NCBI RefSeq assembly: GCF_033118175.1
Contig: NC_083681.1
Span: 11,860,001-11,924,000 of the forward strand
Reading direction: 5' to 3'
Source of the DNA: Dama dama
Taxonomy: Eukaryota; Chordata; Mammalia; Artiodactyla; Cervidae
Length of the DNA stretch: 64,000 nucleotides
This document shows positions 1-11,133 of the stretch, in pieces. The translations under genes were made by a program, and so were the position numbers. The notes under the pieces are model-generated. The model was given only the letters and a program-made list of their open reading frames with translations. It did no database searches and was not told where the DNA came from. The stretch's first letter is position 1; every line of letters starts with the position of its first letter.

Positions 1-74
1 TCCAAGTGTTTTTGGACAAATGGAGCAAGAAATATGACAAACTTATTAATAATACCATGTGGCCATTTGTGGCA

Positions 75-280
75 GGGCTTCCCTGCTAGCTCAGTGGTAA
101 AGAATACACCTGCAGAAGACTGAGGTTCAATCTCAGGGTCAGGAAGATCCCCTGGAGGAGGAAATGGCAACCCACTCCAGTAATCCTGACTGGGAAATCC
201 CATGGACAGAGAAGCCTGATGGGCTACAGTCCGTGATGTTGCAAAAGAGTGGGGCACATCTTAGGACTAAACAACAATAA
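75..280 (+). mobile_element. Bov-tA type SINE
   Basis: A tRNA-derived head (CTTCCCTGCTAGCTCAGTGG) is followed by the ruminant SINE body (GATCCCCTGGAGGAGGAAAT, then CCATGGACAGAGAAGCC) and an ACAACAATAA tail. The order head, body, tail sets the + orientation. It has no protein and depends on LINE enzymes for movement. The head is diverged, so it is an older copy. The exact subfamily cannot be told by eye. Confidence 0.9.
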
Positions 281-440
281 CATCTGAGACAACACAGCTG
301 AAGCCTGAGTTCATTATGTTAGTTAAAATAAGTCAGAAAAAGAAAGACAGATACCACATGAACTCAGCTTTAGTTTAATCTAAAACAAAATCAATGTTAT
401 AAAAGCAGGGAAACAATTTATGTTTGCTGGAGGGCATGGT

Positions 441-460
441 GGGTGGGTGGGTGGGTAGGG
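441..460 (+). other. G-quadruplex-capable (GGGT)n tract
   Basis: Five runs of GGG are separated by 1-, 1-, 1- and 2-base loops. The tract sits in the L1M 3' UTR, where G-rich runs are a known L1 feature. Folding is inferred from the sequence pattern only. Confidence 0.7.
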
Positions 461-544
461 ACATGGGTGGAGGCAGGAAAACAGCACAAACTTCCAATTT
501 TAAGATAAGTTCTGGACATTTGATAACAACATGGTATAACTATA

Positions 545-2523
545 GGTCAGTCAGTCATTCAGGACTCAGTTGTGTCAGATTCTTTGCAATTCCATGGACT
601 GCAGCACACAGCCTTCCTGTCCAACACCAAATCTGAGAGCTTGCTCAAACTCATGTACATGGGTTGAATCAGTGATGGCATCCAACCATTTCATCCTCTG
701 CGGTCTCCTTCTTCTCCTGCCTTCAGTCTTTCGAAGCATCAGGGTCTTTTCCAATGAGTCAGTTCTTCCCATCAGGTGGCCAAAGTATTGGAGCTTCAGC
801 TTCAGTATCAGTCCTTCTAACGAAAATTCAGAACTGATTTCCTTTAGGATTGACTGGGTTGATCTTCTTGTAGTTCAAGGGACTCTCGAGAGTCTTCTCC
901 AACACCATAGTTCAAAAGCATCAATTCTTTGGCACTCAGTTTCTTTATGGTCCAACTCTCACATCTATGCATGACTAGTGGAAAAAAAAAATACCTTTGA
1001 CTAGATGGGCCTTTGTCAGCCAAGGAATGTCTCTGCCTTTTAATATGATGTCTAGGTTGGCCATAGCTTTTCTTCCAAAGAGCAAGTGTCTTTTAATTTC
1101 ATGGCTGAAGTCACCATTTGCAGTGATTTTAGAGCCCAAGAAAATAAAGTCTCTCATAGTTTCCATTGTTTCCCCATCTATTTGCCATGAATTGAAGGAA
1201 CCAGATGTTAAGATCTACGTCTTTTGAATGTTGAGTTTTAAGGCACCTTTTTCACTCTCCTCTTTCACCTTCAACAAGGGGCTCTTAAGTTCCTCTTTGC
1301 TTTCTACCATAAGGATACTGTCATCTGTATGTCTGATGTTATTGATATTTCTCCCAGAAATCTTGACTCCAACTTATGCTTCATCCACACCAGCATTTTG
1401 CATGATGTACTCTGCATATAAGTTAAATAAGCAGAATGACAATATACATCCTTGATATACTCTTTTCCCAATTTGGAACCAGTTCGTTGTCCTATGTTCA
1501 GTTCCAACTGTTGCTTCCTGACCTGCACACAGATTTTTCAGGAGGCAGGTAAGGTGGTTTGGCATTCCTGTCTCTTTAAGAATTTTCCACAGTTTCTTGT
1601 GATGCACATAATCAAAGGCTTTAGTTTAGTCATTGAAAAGAAATAGATATTTTTCCAGAATTATCTTGCTTTTTCTGTGATCCAATGGATGTTGGCAATT
1701 TGATCTCTGATTCCTCTTCCTTTTCTAAATCCAGCTTGAACATCTGGAAGTTGTTTCATGTACTGTTGAAGCCTGATTCAGGCACCCAGTCATGTCTGTC
1801 TATTTGCAACCCCATGGACCTGATACAGTCCATGGAATTCCCCAGGCCAGAATAATGGAGTGGGTAGCCTTTCCCTTCTCCAGTGGATCTTCCTGACCCA
1901 GCAATGAAACTGGGGTCTCCTGCATTGCAGATGGGTTCTTTACCAACTGAGCTGCCTAGCTTGGAGAATTCTGAGCATCACTTTACTAGTGTGTGATGTT
2001 AATATAATTACACAGTGGTTTCAACATTCTTTGGCATTGCCTTTCTTTGGGATTGGAATGAAAACTGACCTTTTCCAGTCCTGTGGCCACCACTGAGTTT
2101 TCCAAACTTGCTGGCATTTTGAGTGCAGCACTTAAACATCATTATCTTTTAGGATCTGAAATAGCTCAATTGGAATTTCATCACCTCCTCTAGTTTTGCT
2201 CATAGTGATGCTTCTTAAGGCAAACTGAATTCACACTCCAGGATGTCTGACTCTAGTCTAGTGATCACACCGTCATGGTTATCTGGGTTATGAAGATGTT
2301 TCTTGTATAGTTCTTCTGTGTATTCTTGCCATCTCTTCTTAATATCTTCTGCTTCTGTTATGTCTGTACGGTTTCTGTCCTTATTGTGCCCATCTTTGCA
2401 TGAAATGTTCCCTTGGCATCTCTAATTTTCTTGAAGAGGTCTCTAGTCTTTCGCATTTATTGTGTCCTCTATTTCTTTGCCTTGATCACTTAGGAAGGTT
2501 TTATCTCTCCTAGCTATTCTTTG
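545..2523 (-). mobile_element. BovB (RTE-clade LINE), 5'-truncated, antisense
   Basis: The minus strand matches BovB from the endonuclease-RT linker through the RT domain to the 3' end. Fragments such as VDEA, LCAGQEATVGTEH and KRHLLFGRKAMANLD can be read in different minus frames, so the coding part is frame-broken. Flanks TAACTATA (537-544) and TAACTACA (2524-2531) form an 8-bp TSD with one mismatch. A SINE interrupts it at 1776-1955. The host sequence on both sides is one L1 3' UTR, which confirms the insertion limits. Confidence 0.9.
1776..1955 (-). mobile_element. Bov-tA type SINE nested in BovB
   Basis: The antisense SINE shows GTCCATGGAATTCCCCAGGC, then the head reading TTCTTTACCAACTGAGCTGC. 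BovB sequence (TGAAGCCTG, then CTTGGAGAATTCTGAGCATC) resumes on the other side, so it post-dates the BovB. A short GCCT repeat at both edges may be what remains of its TSD. Confidence 0.88.
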
Positions 2524-2702
2524 TAACTACAAATAACAATCCTGTATTAAATATTTGAGACTGTCTAAGAGAACAAATTCTAAAAGTTTTCACATGAAAA
2601 ACATAGCAACCAGTTGCGATTATGTGTAACTAAACTCATCACAGTAATCATTTCACAATATACACAAATATTGAATCACTGTGCTGTACAATCTGAATTT
2701 AT

Positions 2703-2917
2703 ACTTCCCTGGTGGCTGAGTGGCTAAGAATCCGCCTGTCAATGGAGGCGATATGGCTTTGATCCCTGAGTCGGGAAGAGTTTCCTCCTGGAGAAGGAAA
2801 CGGCAATCCACTCCAGTATTCTCTTCTTAGAAATCCTATGGACAAAGGAGTCTGGTGGGCTACAGTCCATGGGGTCACAAATGAATCGGGGGAAAATCAA
2901 TGACTAAACAACAAAAA
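2703..2917 (+). mobile_element. Bov-tA type SINE
   Basis: A head (CTTCCCTGGTGGCTGAGTGG), body (CCACTCCAGTATTCTCTTCT) and ACTAAACAACAAAAAT tail are in sense order. It lies inside the old L1 3' UTR, just before the L1 poly-A end. Any TSD is too short to trust. Confidence 0.9.
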
Positions 2918-2960
2918 TACAATGGTATGTGTCAATTATATCTCAACAAAACTGAAAAAA

Positions 2961-3528
2961 AAATCTTTCAACTAAAGGAAGTATGACCAGTTTGACAAAT
3001 ATTGAAATTGAATAATTTTAAATAAGGGATTAATTCACTGTTAGAATTAAAAAAAAAAAATTTATCAGTGACTCATGTAAGAATTTGATCTGACACAACA
3101 TATATACTAACTAGTTTTAACATTTTTGTTAAAAAATTCAGGAGAAACGTGAATTACTAAGCAATTGTTCAAGTTCAATTTTTGGAAATTTGGATGTTAA
3201 CTATCTTAGTAGCTGTAAAATTCAAAGCAGCATTGAAATATTTTAGATGTGATAATATCAGCAAAAATTTCTTTTGATAAATTATTTTAACAGGGAAGGA
3301 AGGCAGGAAGTCAATACTGATTTAGGCCAACAAGGGCATTTACTGACTTGTATGATTGCAGATATTAGAAGTAGGAGTGGCTTTAATCAAAGCTCCTTCT
3401 CTTCACTCAACTCACTCTTAACATGTCAGTTTCATCCTAAAATTATTTCTCCTGATAAAAAATGGCCACAGTGGTTTCAGACCTCATACACTCTCAGCAT
3501 AATGTTAACATGAAGGGAAATCGTTTCG
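2961..3528. other. Unassigned AT-rich sequence
   Basis: There is an A-run near 3048-3060. I recognise no repeat family and see no credible exon. Confidence 0.5.
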
Positions 3529-3745
3529 TTTGGCTCAGGCGTACTGAATCCACCTGCCAATGCAGGAGGCACAAGACACGTGGGTCTAATCCCTGTGTTG
3601 GAAAGATCCTCTGGAGAAGGAAATGGCAGCACACTCCAGTATTCTTTCTTAGGAAATTCCATGGCAGAGGAGCCTGGCGGCTACAATCCATCAGCCCATG
3701 GGGTCGCAAAGACTTGGACACAACTGAGTGACTGAGCATGCACGT
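3529..3745 (+). mobile_element. Bov-tA type SINE, diverged
   Basis: The head is worn (TTTGGCTCAGGCGTACTGAA) but the body is clear (GGAGAAGGAAATGGCAGCAC, GGGGTCGCAAAGACTTGGAC). It ends ACTGAGTGACTGAGCATGC. An extra short stretch (ATCAGCC) near 3690 interrupts the usual CCATGGGG motif. Confidence 0.87.
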
Positions 3746-4224
3746 ACATATGCAAAGGGAGAAGAAGATTTTCTTCCAAAAGTCCTGAAAGCCTCCTGAC
3801 ACCTCACCCTTCCTATTATGTTATGCCTTCTTCCTTACTCATCCCTGGAGACAGAAGTCTGAAGTATAATGTGTGACTTCAAAACTCATGTCTTTGCCAG
3901 GAAGTCAGTCTTATTTAGATTCCATGTCTGAATACTATGGAGCGGTTTTCCAAAAGAAAATGTGTGAAAAGTAGAGACTACTGCTACTTAGAAGGAGGAT
4001 GGTAGAAGAAATTAACATGGCCCTTGCGTAAGAAAGATGACTTCTGAGAAAAACTGAATAAGAATGAAGAATATTAGGTAAGAAATAATTGCGACAATTG
4101 CAGACTCAAGATTAAAAAAAAAAAATTCTGGCTGAGCAGTTAGCTGTGGTAATAAAAAGATAAACAGATATAGGAAGCCTAAAACTGTAACTACAATAGA
4201 TGGCCCACTGAATCTGCCCGGAAC
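3746..4224. other. Unassigned unique sequence
   Basis: An A-run lies near 4115-4124. No repeat, exon or RNA gene is recognised. Confidence 0.5.
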
Positions 4225-4370
4225 TGTAATAATGCTGCTGCTAAGTCGCTTCAGTCGTGTCCGACTCTGCGCGACCCCATAAATGGCAGCCCACCAGGCT
4301 CCACCATCCTTGGGATTCTCCAGGCAAGAGTATTAGAGTGGGTTGCCATTGCCTTCTCCATGTAATAATG
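4225..4370 (-). mobile_element. Bov-A monomer SINE with perfect TSD
   Basis: The antisense body 4235-4360 runs from GCTGCTAAGTCGCTTCAGTC to GGTTGCCATTGCCTTCTCCA, a single Bov-A unit without the tRNA head. It is flanked by the perfect 10-bp repeat TGTAATAATG (4225-4234 and 4361-4370). The clean TSD shows that this short form is a complete insertion and not a broken Bov-tA. Confidence 0.93.
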
Positions 4371-4407
4371 TTACTAAGCTACAAAAAGAAAATGCAGTGA
4401 AAATTTT

Positions 4408-4633
4408 ATGTGTGCGTGCACTAAGTCGCTTTAGTCAGTGCCTGACTCTTTGAGACCCTATGGACTGTAGCCCACCAGGGTCCTTTGTCCATGGGATTCT
4501 CCAGGAAAGAATACTGAAATGGGTTGCCATGCCATCTTTCAGGGGATCTTCCCCATCCAGGGATTGAACCTGCGTCTCTTGAGTCTCCTGCACTGGCAGG
4601 TGGGTTCTTTAACATTAGTGCCACCTAATGTGT
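4408..4633 (-). mobile_element. Bov-tA type SINE
   Basis: The antisense body begins CACTAAGTCGCTTTAGTCAG; the head ends TTAACATTAGTGCCACCTA. ATGTGT on both edges (4408-4413, 4628-4633) is a likely 6-bp TSD. The head belongs to the variant with GTGCCACCT at its start. Confidence 0.9.
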
Positions 4634-4709
4634 AATTCTATACACTATACTTATCATAAAAATTGATCCTTAGAAGAGAGTACAAGTTTAAGATGAACTA
4701 CAAAAAAGC

Positions 4710-6112
4710 AGTTCAAATCCTAAAAGATGATGCTGTTAAAGCGCTGCACTCAATAAGCCAGCAAATTTGTAAAAACTTGGTAGTGGCCAAAGGACTGGAA
4801 AAGGTCAGTTTTCATTCCAATCCCAAATAAAGAGCAATGCCAAAGAATGTTAAAACTACCACATGATTGTACTCATTTACATGCCCAAAATTCTCCAAGT
4901 AAGGCAGTACATGAACCAAGAACTCCCAGATGTTCAAGCTAGATTGAGAAAAGGCAGAGGGACCAGAGATGAAATTGCCAACATCCCTTGGATTGTCAAA
5001 AAAGCAAGAGAGTTCCAGAAAAACATCTATTTCTGCTTCATTGACTACACTAAAGCCTTTGACTGTGTGAATCACAACAAACTGTGGCAAATACTCAAAG
5101 AGATGGGAATACCAGACCACTTTACCTGTCTCTTGAGAAATCTGTATGTGGGTCAAGAAACAATAGTTAGAACCTGATATGGAACAACATACTGGTTCCA
5201 TACAGGGAAAGAAGTATGTCAAGGCTGTATGTTGTCACCTACTTATTTAACTTCAATGCAGATTACATCACGAAAAATGCTGAGCTGGATAAAGCGCAAG
5301 TCGGAGTCAAGATTGCTGAGAGAAATGTCCATAACCTCAGATATGCACATGACAACACCCATATGGCAGAAAGCGAAGAAGAACTAAAGAACCTGTTGAT
5401 GAAGGAGAAAGAGGAGAGTGAAAAAGCTGGCTTACATCTCAACATTCAAAAAACAGATCTTAACATCTGGTTCCATCACTTCATGGCATATAGATGGGAA
5501 ACAATGGAAACAGTGACAGACTATTTTGGGGGGCTCCAAAATCACTGTAAATGGTGACTACAGCCATGAAATTAAAAGACAACTGCTCCTTGGAAGAAAA
5601 GCTATGATCAACCTAGACAGCATATTAAAAAGCAGAGACATTACTTGGCAGACAGAGGCCTGTATAGTCAAAGCTATGGTTTTTCCAGTAGTCATGCATG
5701 GATGTGAGAGTTGGACCATAAAGAAGGCTGAGAGCCAAAGAATTCATGAAATCAAACTGTGATGTTGGAGAAGACTCTTGAGAATCCCTTGGACTTCAAG
5801 GAGATCAAAGCAGTTAATCCTAAAGGAAATCAATACTGAATATTCATTAGAAGAACTGATGCTGAAGCTGAAGCTCTGTTATTTTGGCCACCTGATGGGA
5901 AGAGCTGACTGATTGGAAAAGACCCTGATGCTTGGAATGATTGAAGGCAGGATGAGAAGTGGATGACAGAGGATGAGATGATTGGATGGCATCACCAACT
6001 CAATGAAAATGAGTTTGAGCGAGCCCTGGGGGATGATGAAGGACAGCAAAGCCTGGTGTGTTGAAGTCCATGGGCATGGAAAGAATGGGAAATGACTGAG
6101 TAACTCAACAGG
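4710..6112 (+). mobile_element. BovB LINE, 5'-truncated, sense
   Basis: It starts within the sequence before the RT domain (TTCAAATCCTAAAAGATGAT), passes through RT motifs and the C-terminal region (for example GCCACCTGATGGGAAGAGCT) and ends in the 3' UTR (ACTGAGTAACTCAACAGGAA). The endonuclease part is missing, as expected for 5' truncation during target-primed reverse transcription. No convincing TSD was found. Confidence 0.92.
4863..5762 (+). pseudogene. BovB reverse transcriptase remnant
   Basis: The intact protein would copy BovB (and probably SINE) RNA into DNA at a nicked target in the nucleus. Readable blocks are RKGRGTRDEIANIPWIV, then FCFIDYTKAFDCVNHNKLWQ (RT motif A with its catalytic Asp), then a break near 5176. 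A second frame (5216-5557) carries the palm region, but motif C reads RYAHDNTHMAES: the first Asp of the YADD motif is His, so the copy is catalytically dead there. A third frame (5526-5762) holds GRKAMINLDSILKSRDITW and VMHGCESWTIKKAE. At least two frameshifts and one lost catalytic residue make this a fossil. It has no start codon of its own and no host promoter is seen. Confidence 0.88.
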
Positions 6113-7154
6113 AACAGCAGCAGGAAAGCAACAAAATTGGTAAAAAGACATGGAAAATGTGATCTGTGTTTCACCTCTAAACCCACTATGGCTACTCAGG
6201 GACCTTTCAGGTAACCAAAAAGATATTACAAGGACAGCAATTATAAAATGGTGAAAAGCATGAACTTAAACGCACAGTAGATAGTGATGTAGAGAATAAA
6301 ATAGCTGGTCAAAATCAACTCTAGGAAAATTAGGGATCGTTTGGAATATAACCCAACTAGTAATATAACCAGGAGATTTTTTTTTTTTTATGCCAACTTT
6401 TCTAGGTAAGTTTCTGAAAGCATCATTACAGAATTAAAAATGGAGTTTTTGTTTTTGCTGCAAAGCTTGAATGTTCCTAATGCATTTCCACTTTTACTTA
6501 ATAAGATATTTTCCTCATATTTTCACTACAGCTGTTAACTTGTCAAATGCATCCTACTTTTTATAGCTGTGTAAAAAGTCTCTGATTACAAACAGTGAAC
6601 ATTTAGTCATTTGTTGGAGCTGAGCTATATGCCTGTCATTCCTACTCTTCTAGGATATTCTGCAGCTTTGTTTGATTGCTCCCTCCCTCTTCATTAGCTA
6701 GTTTTGTTTTCTCTCCCTTACTCATGTCATTATTACTTTTTCTTGGAGAACTAGGATTAAGCTCTTTCTATGTTTTACTACTAGTAAGTCCAAGGCAAAA
6801 AAAAAGGTAATTTTCTATTTGTGTTCACTAGCTTTTTCCTTGGCTTCAATTAAAATCATTTGCTTCTAATAGCCAGAATTTCCATCAAAGATAATTTCTC
6901 CTTGTATTTTTTTCAAAAATGACTTCTGACTAATCTTTCCTGGATTTCCAACTTGGTTTTTCTAACTTCATTTTTTATAAATATTTTAATTTATCCTTAA
7001 TTTTCTTTACTCTATTTTTAGAAAATGTATATATTTATAACACCAAAAGACAATCTGCTTCCATAGAAATTAGTTGAGCAACATTAAGTTAATTTCTTTC
7101 TATCTGGAATTGCTATATACTTGTCTAGGGAGTCTCTAATTATTGGTATATTTT
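6113..7154. other. Unassigned AT-rich unique sequence
   Basis: A T-run lies near 6377-6389. Otherwise it is AT-rich non-coding sequence; no repeat family or exon could be recognised. Confidence 0.5.
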
Positions 7155-7396
7155 GGGCTTCCCAGGTGGGCTCAGTGGTCAAGAATCAGCCTGCCAATGT
7201 AGGAGACAAAGAAGACTCGGGTTTGATCCCTGGGTTGGGAAGGTCCCCTGGAGCAGGAAATGACAACCCACTCCAGTATTTTGGCCTGGTAAATCCCCAG
7301 GCAAAGAGGAGCCTTGTGGGCTACAGTACAGGGGTTGCAAAGACTCAGACACGGCTGAGGAACTGAGCACAGAACAGGCTTTTTTTTTTTTTTTTA
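7155..7396 (+). mobile_element. Bov-tA type SINE followed by a T-run
   Basis: The head GGGCTTCCCAGGTGGGCTCA, the body AATGACAACCCACTCCAGTA and the end CTGAGGAACTGAGCACAGAA are in sense order (7155-7372). A T-run at about 7380-7396 follows. A T-run rather than an A-run after a sense SINE is unusual and probably belongs to the target site. Confidence 0.9.
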
Positions 7397-7439
7397 ATGA
7401 TTAATGTGTCATGCTCTGTGTAAGACAATTTACAATATT

Positions 7440-7605
7440 TTATTTTTCTCTCCTTAAGTCTGTGATGTAAATAGCACAAACATTCATATTTTATATATGG
7501 GTAAATGGTGCCCCATAAGAGTAAAATATTCCAAATCAAACAATAAGGAAGTATTGGAACCTACGCTTGAATTCCAGTCTATCAGACTACAACCGCGATA
7601 CACTT
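7440..7605 (-). mobile_element. MIR-like ancient SINE
   Basis: A pattern resembling the antisense MIR core can be followed: ATTCATATTTTATATATGGG, then GGAACCTACGCTTGAATTCC and AGTCTATCAGACTAC. It is heavily diverged. A RepeatMasker alignment would decide it. Confidence 0.5.
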
Positions 7606-8504
7606 ATGCATAACTTATTTCTTCTCTGTTTTCTTCTTAGTGTGATCATCAGGATCTACATTTAGGTTTCATGCTTTGAATTCAGACAGAATGAAAATAT
7701 ATCAAAGTCTATAGCTATTTATGAACAGGAGATTTTTCACTACATTTTATCTCACTTATTCATGACATTTTCCAAACAACATCACAGAGATTCTTGCACA
7801 TTCATCATCAAATATCTCATCTAGAGTATCCAGAATGATTGCATATAGGAAGAATGAATTTGTTTAATGATTGCATTTTACTTCCTCAGTATCTTTCTAG
7901 TCAGACATTGATTTGATGTTTAGAATGATCTCTCTGAAAATGTATTTCCTGTTTCCATATACCTCTTAGGAACCCTCCATTGAGAAAGACTTGGCTTTTG
8001 AAGCTGGATTTTTTCTTTCAAAACACATGGGGAACTTTTTAATATATCAAGCAAAATATTAAATAATAAGAATGAGGAGATGAAAGAAACATTCTCTTTC
8101 TTTGATTTATGGGAAGTCAAATCCCACCTTTCATCTCTTATTTCTGACCACTTGTCAAAAACATTTTCATGAATTCCTAGTCTGCTACACATCCCTTAAA
8201 TGTTAACCCTGACAGATTTTGATCTCAGTCTTCTTTTCTTCTCTCTAAAATATCTGCCAGAATATTTCCATTGTGATTTAATAATCATTGACTACCAAAT
8301 CTCTGTTTCAGCCTGTTTGTAATCTAATATGTCAAATAATTTACAAAACATTTATACTTGGATATACTACAGACATTTCGGACTAGTAAGGCTAAGGGAG
8401 AATGCATAGCCTGTTTCAAGGTGTTCCTCATTGCCAGGGTCGATGCAAGTAATTTTTAGTCCACTGCTTCACTCAAGCCAGGGAAAGTAAACTTTATTTC
8501 TTAT
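7606..8504. other. Unassigned unique sequence
   Basis: AT-rich sequence with short chance frames only. No repeat family or exon was recognised. Confidence 0.45.
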
Positions 8505-8840
8505 TCCCACAATTCAGTCACCAAATCTCATCAGTTTTGTCTTTTTATTCTGTCTTAAATCTCCCTCCACATTTCTTACTTTCATAGATCAAATTTTTAA
8601 TTCTTTTCCTAGACATGTGCACTAGACTCTGAATTGCTCCCTAGAATTGAGTTTACCGCTTTTCCAATTCATTTTCTATCCTGCTATCAGAATAGTCTTT
8701 CTAAAGGATTAATAGACTCTTTACTGCTAGAAATTTTTCATTGCCTTCAGAACAAAATCCAAACTTTATAGTATAATACAATATATCCTGTGTTCTAGCT
8801 ATTATTTTTCTCTCTGACCTTCTGAATGAATGGTACTTAC
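8505..8840 (+). mobile_element. L2-like ancient LINE fragment
   Basis: Segments resemble an L2 3' region in order: CAGTCACCAAATCTCATCAG, then ATCAGAATAGTCTTTCTAAA, then TTGCCTTCAGAACAAAATCC. Divergence is high, as expected for a family active before placental radiation. Family and limits are tentative. Confidence 0.45.
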
Positions 8841-10191
8841 ACAATACTTGTTAATTTCAGAAACCATGATATTTCATGAAATAGGTACATGGTTAACAAG
8901 TTATTAACAGCATACATGAAATATACAAAGGCATGATTCTATTCTATTGCATAGAATATATGATAATTTTAATATACTAAGAACTTGGATCAACCAATGA
9001 TTTTGCATTTTTATTACATCTGTAAGATTTTAAATTGCAAAATGCTTATCTATATATTAATTAGAATTAATTACAAAATATAAGCAAGCACTTGCCATCT
9101 TTTTAAATGTGTGAAAAATTATAGGTTTATTTGTCCTTTCTCTTTTAAAAATAAATTTTTACTTATTTTCTTAAGGTTGAGATGAATATCATGGGAAGAA
9201 ATGATAGATACAAAGTGCTAGAAAATTAAGTAAGGCCTTTACCTGGTGATAGAAGTGGGAACAGACCTGTCAACTCTGTTAACCTGCATTGATTCAGCCA
9301 TAAAATAAGTATGTGACTTTACCATAGTCATCCGTGGTAACCTAATTTTCATGGACTATCTCATACTGACAGACTAGAACATTTTGTTTAAAACTTCTAT
9401 TTTACACATATACTTATATTTTCTCCAGAATCCCCAAAGAATTTTACTCTAAGCTATTAAAGTTACATCAGTTTTTTGGACCTCATTACCAGAAGGTAAC
9501 AAGATTTTCTTCACCTTTTAAATTCAAGATCTAAAGAAATTCTAGTGTATTGTGAAGCAATTATTTATCCCAATTAAGATAAAAGGTATGCAGTTCAAAA
9601 GATTTAGCATTGCCATTAAATATGTTACACAAATGGATATATTTTAGGATTAAATCTATTTAAGCTTTACTTATGTGATACAGCCTGGCAGGAAAGTGAA
9701 AGGGTATGCAATTCCATTATTTTGGAGTTAAACCTTAAGTACTGAGCATGCACATTCCTCTAAAGATTAAGAAGCACTTTATTTAGTCCTTGGTTTGCTA
9801 CATGGAGTTGATTACTTCTAAATTTGATAGAAACCTGTAGAGTAAGTCTCATCAGTTCCAGGGGAGAATTCTAAAGCTCTGAATTGAATTTCTCAGAACG
9901 GTACAATCTGAAAATTAAATGGATGTGTAGGCACCTCCATAGATTTTAATTCTCAGGAAAATTATTTCCTATAATATTTTTCTTTTGTAATAAATGACTG
10001 TTAGGAACTTATAGAAATCTATAGCCACAAATATAAGAACTAATATACATTTAAAATGATTATAGACACTTTCTGAATTTTATTATACTTAGTAAATCTT
10101 ACTAAAATCTTTAAAAAGTTTAAATATTGTATTATAATTCATGATCACAATAATTAAAGGTATGATGCATGTGTAAAAAAAGCAAAATCTT
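8841..10191. other. Unassigned AT-rich unique sequence
   Basis: No coding signal, RNA gene or recognisable repeat. A-rich and T-rich stretches are scattered throughout. Confidence 0.5.
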
Positions 10192-10244
10192 AGTGTGTGT
10201 GTGTATGTATGTATGTGTGTATATATATATATATATATATGTCA

Positions 10245-10277
<33 letters not shown>
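10192..10277. repeat. (TG)n/(TATG)n/(TA)n compound microsatellite
   Basis: A TG tract passes into TATG and TA units, is broken by GTCAAACAAA, and resumes as a (TA)n run. The frame across it encodes only a Tyr-Ile repeat and is not a gene. Confidence 0.95.
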
Positions 10278-10280
<3 letters not shown>

Positions 10281-11133
10281 AAATATTTATTCAAATTTTA
10301 TTTTCTCACAGGGAATTTCCCTAAACTTCCCAATTTTCTACTTTTTTTATTGTCTACCCTGCCTTAACTTTCTTCTCAAGATCCACTTTTACTGATACTA
10401 TTCTATTGCTTATTCTGAATTTTACTAGAACAAGATTTGAGTTACTACTATATCTCTAACATTTAAGACTCTAAATTAATATTTGGCAACTGAATGCATA
10501 AACTCATAATAATAATATTATAAATAATAATAGTATTTTAAAGAGCTGTGGATTTAGAATTAAACAGCATTGGCTGGAGCTACTGTTCGTTATAATAAAA
10601 GGTGAAGGTTTATTGATACTCAACCTTATTCATAAAATGAAAACGTTAATAATGCCATTTGCCAGCATTGCAAGTTGACAGCATCAAATGAGCCCAAATC
10701 AAAGTACTCTGTACAGTGCTCTAACATTTACTAAGATAATCTGTTATCATTCTCATTGCTCTCATTTTATTTTTTGAACCGGTGACTTAACTTTGAATTC
10801 TATCACATTCTTTAAACCATATTGTATTCCAAAAGGAATAAACAAACCTAACCACCTCCGATAATCCTGCTTCAACTCATATATTACATATTATGTAACA
10901 AACTATAAGCAAATATTCAAATTGAAAAAAAAATGATAAAATTTGGACTCTATCATATTTCTATTATACCTACCACCTTCCTTAGAGAGATATCTTTTCT
11001 AAACATTTTTAACTTTTACATATGTTGTTTTTCATCAACAGTAGCTAGAAAAGAAAATATTGCTGAAGTAGATAGAAACACGGATTCCTGAGTAATGAAG
11101 AATGTTCTCCTAGCTTAGAGGCCTGAAAAGAAC
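10278..11133. other. Unassigned AT-rich unique sequence
   Basis: AT-rich sequence up to the L1 insertion boundary. No recognised family or exon. Confidence 0.5.

Larger units (their letters stand above)
290..2960 (+). mobile_element. Ancient L1 (L1M-type) 3' UTR, split in three
   Basis: Three pieces read as one old L1 3' UTR in order: 290-544 (AATAAGTCAGAAAAAGAAAG, the G-rich tract, then a piece near CTTCCAATTTTAAGATAAGT), 2524-2702 (GTAATCATTTCACAATATAC) and about 2918-2960 (ATGTGTCAATTATATCTCAA, then poly-A). The first gap is filled by an antisense BovB and the second by a sense SINE, so both arrived after the L1. No ORF2 coding part is seen upstream; the copy is a 3' stub. The subfamily is not resolved. 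Confidence 0.75.

Noticed and set aside
10195..10395. A 66-codon frame with Tyr-Ile repeats
   Set aside because: It is a translated (TA)n microsatellite; the same applies to 59544-59813.
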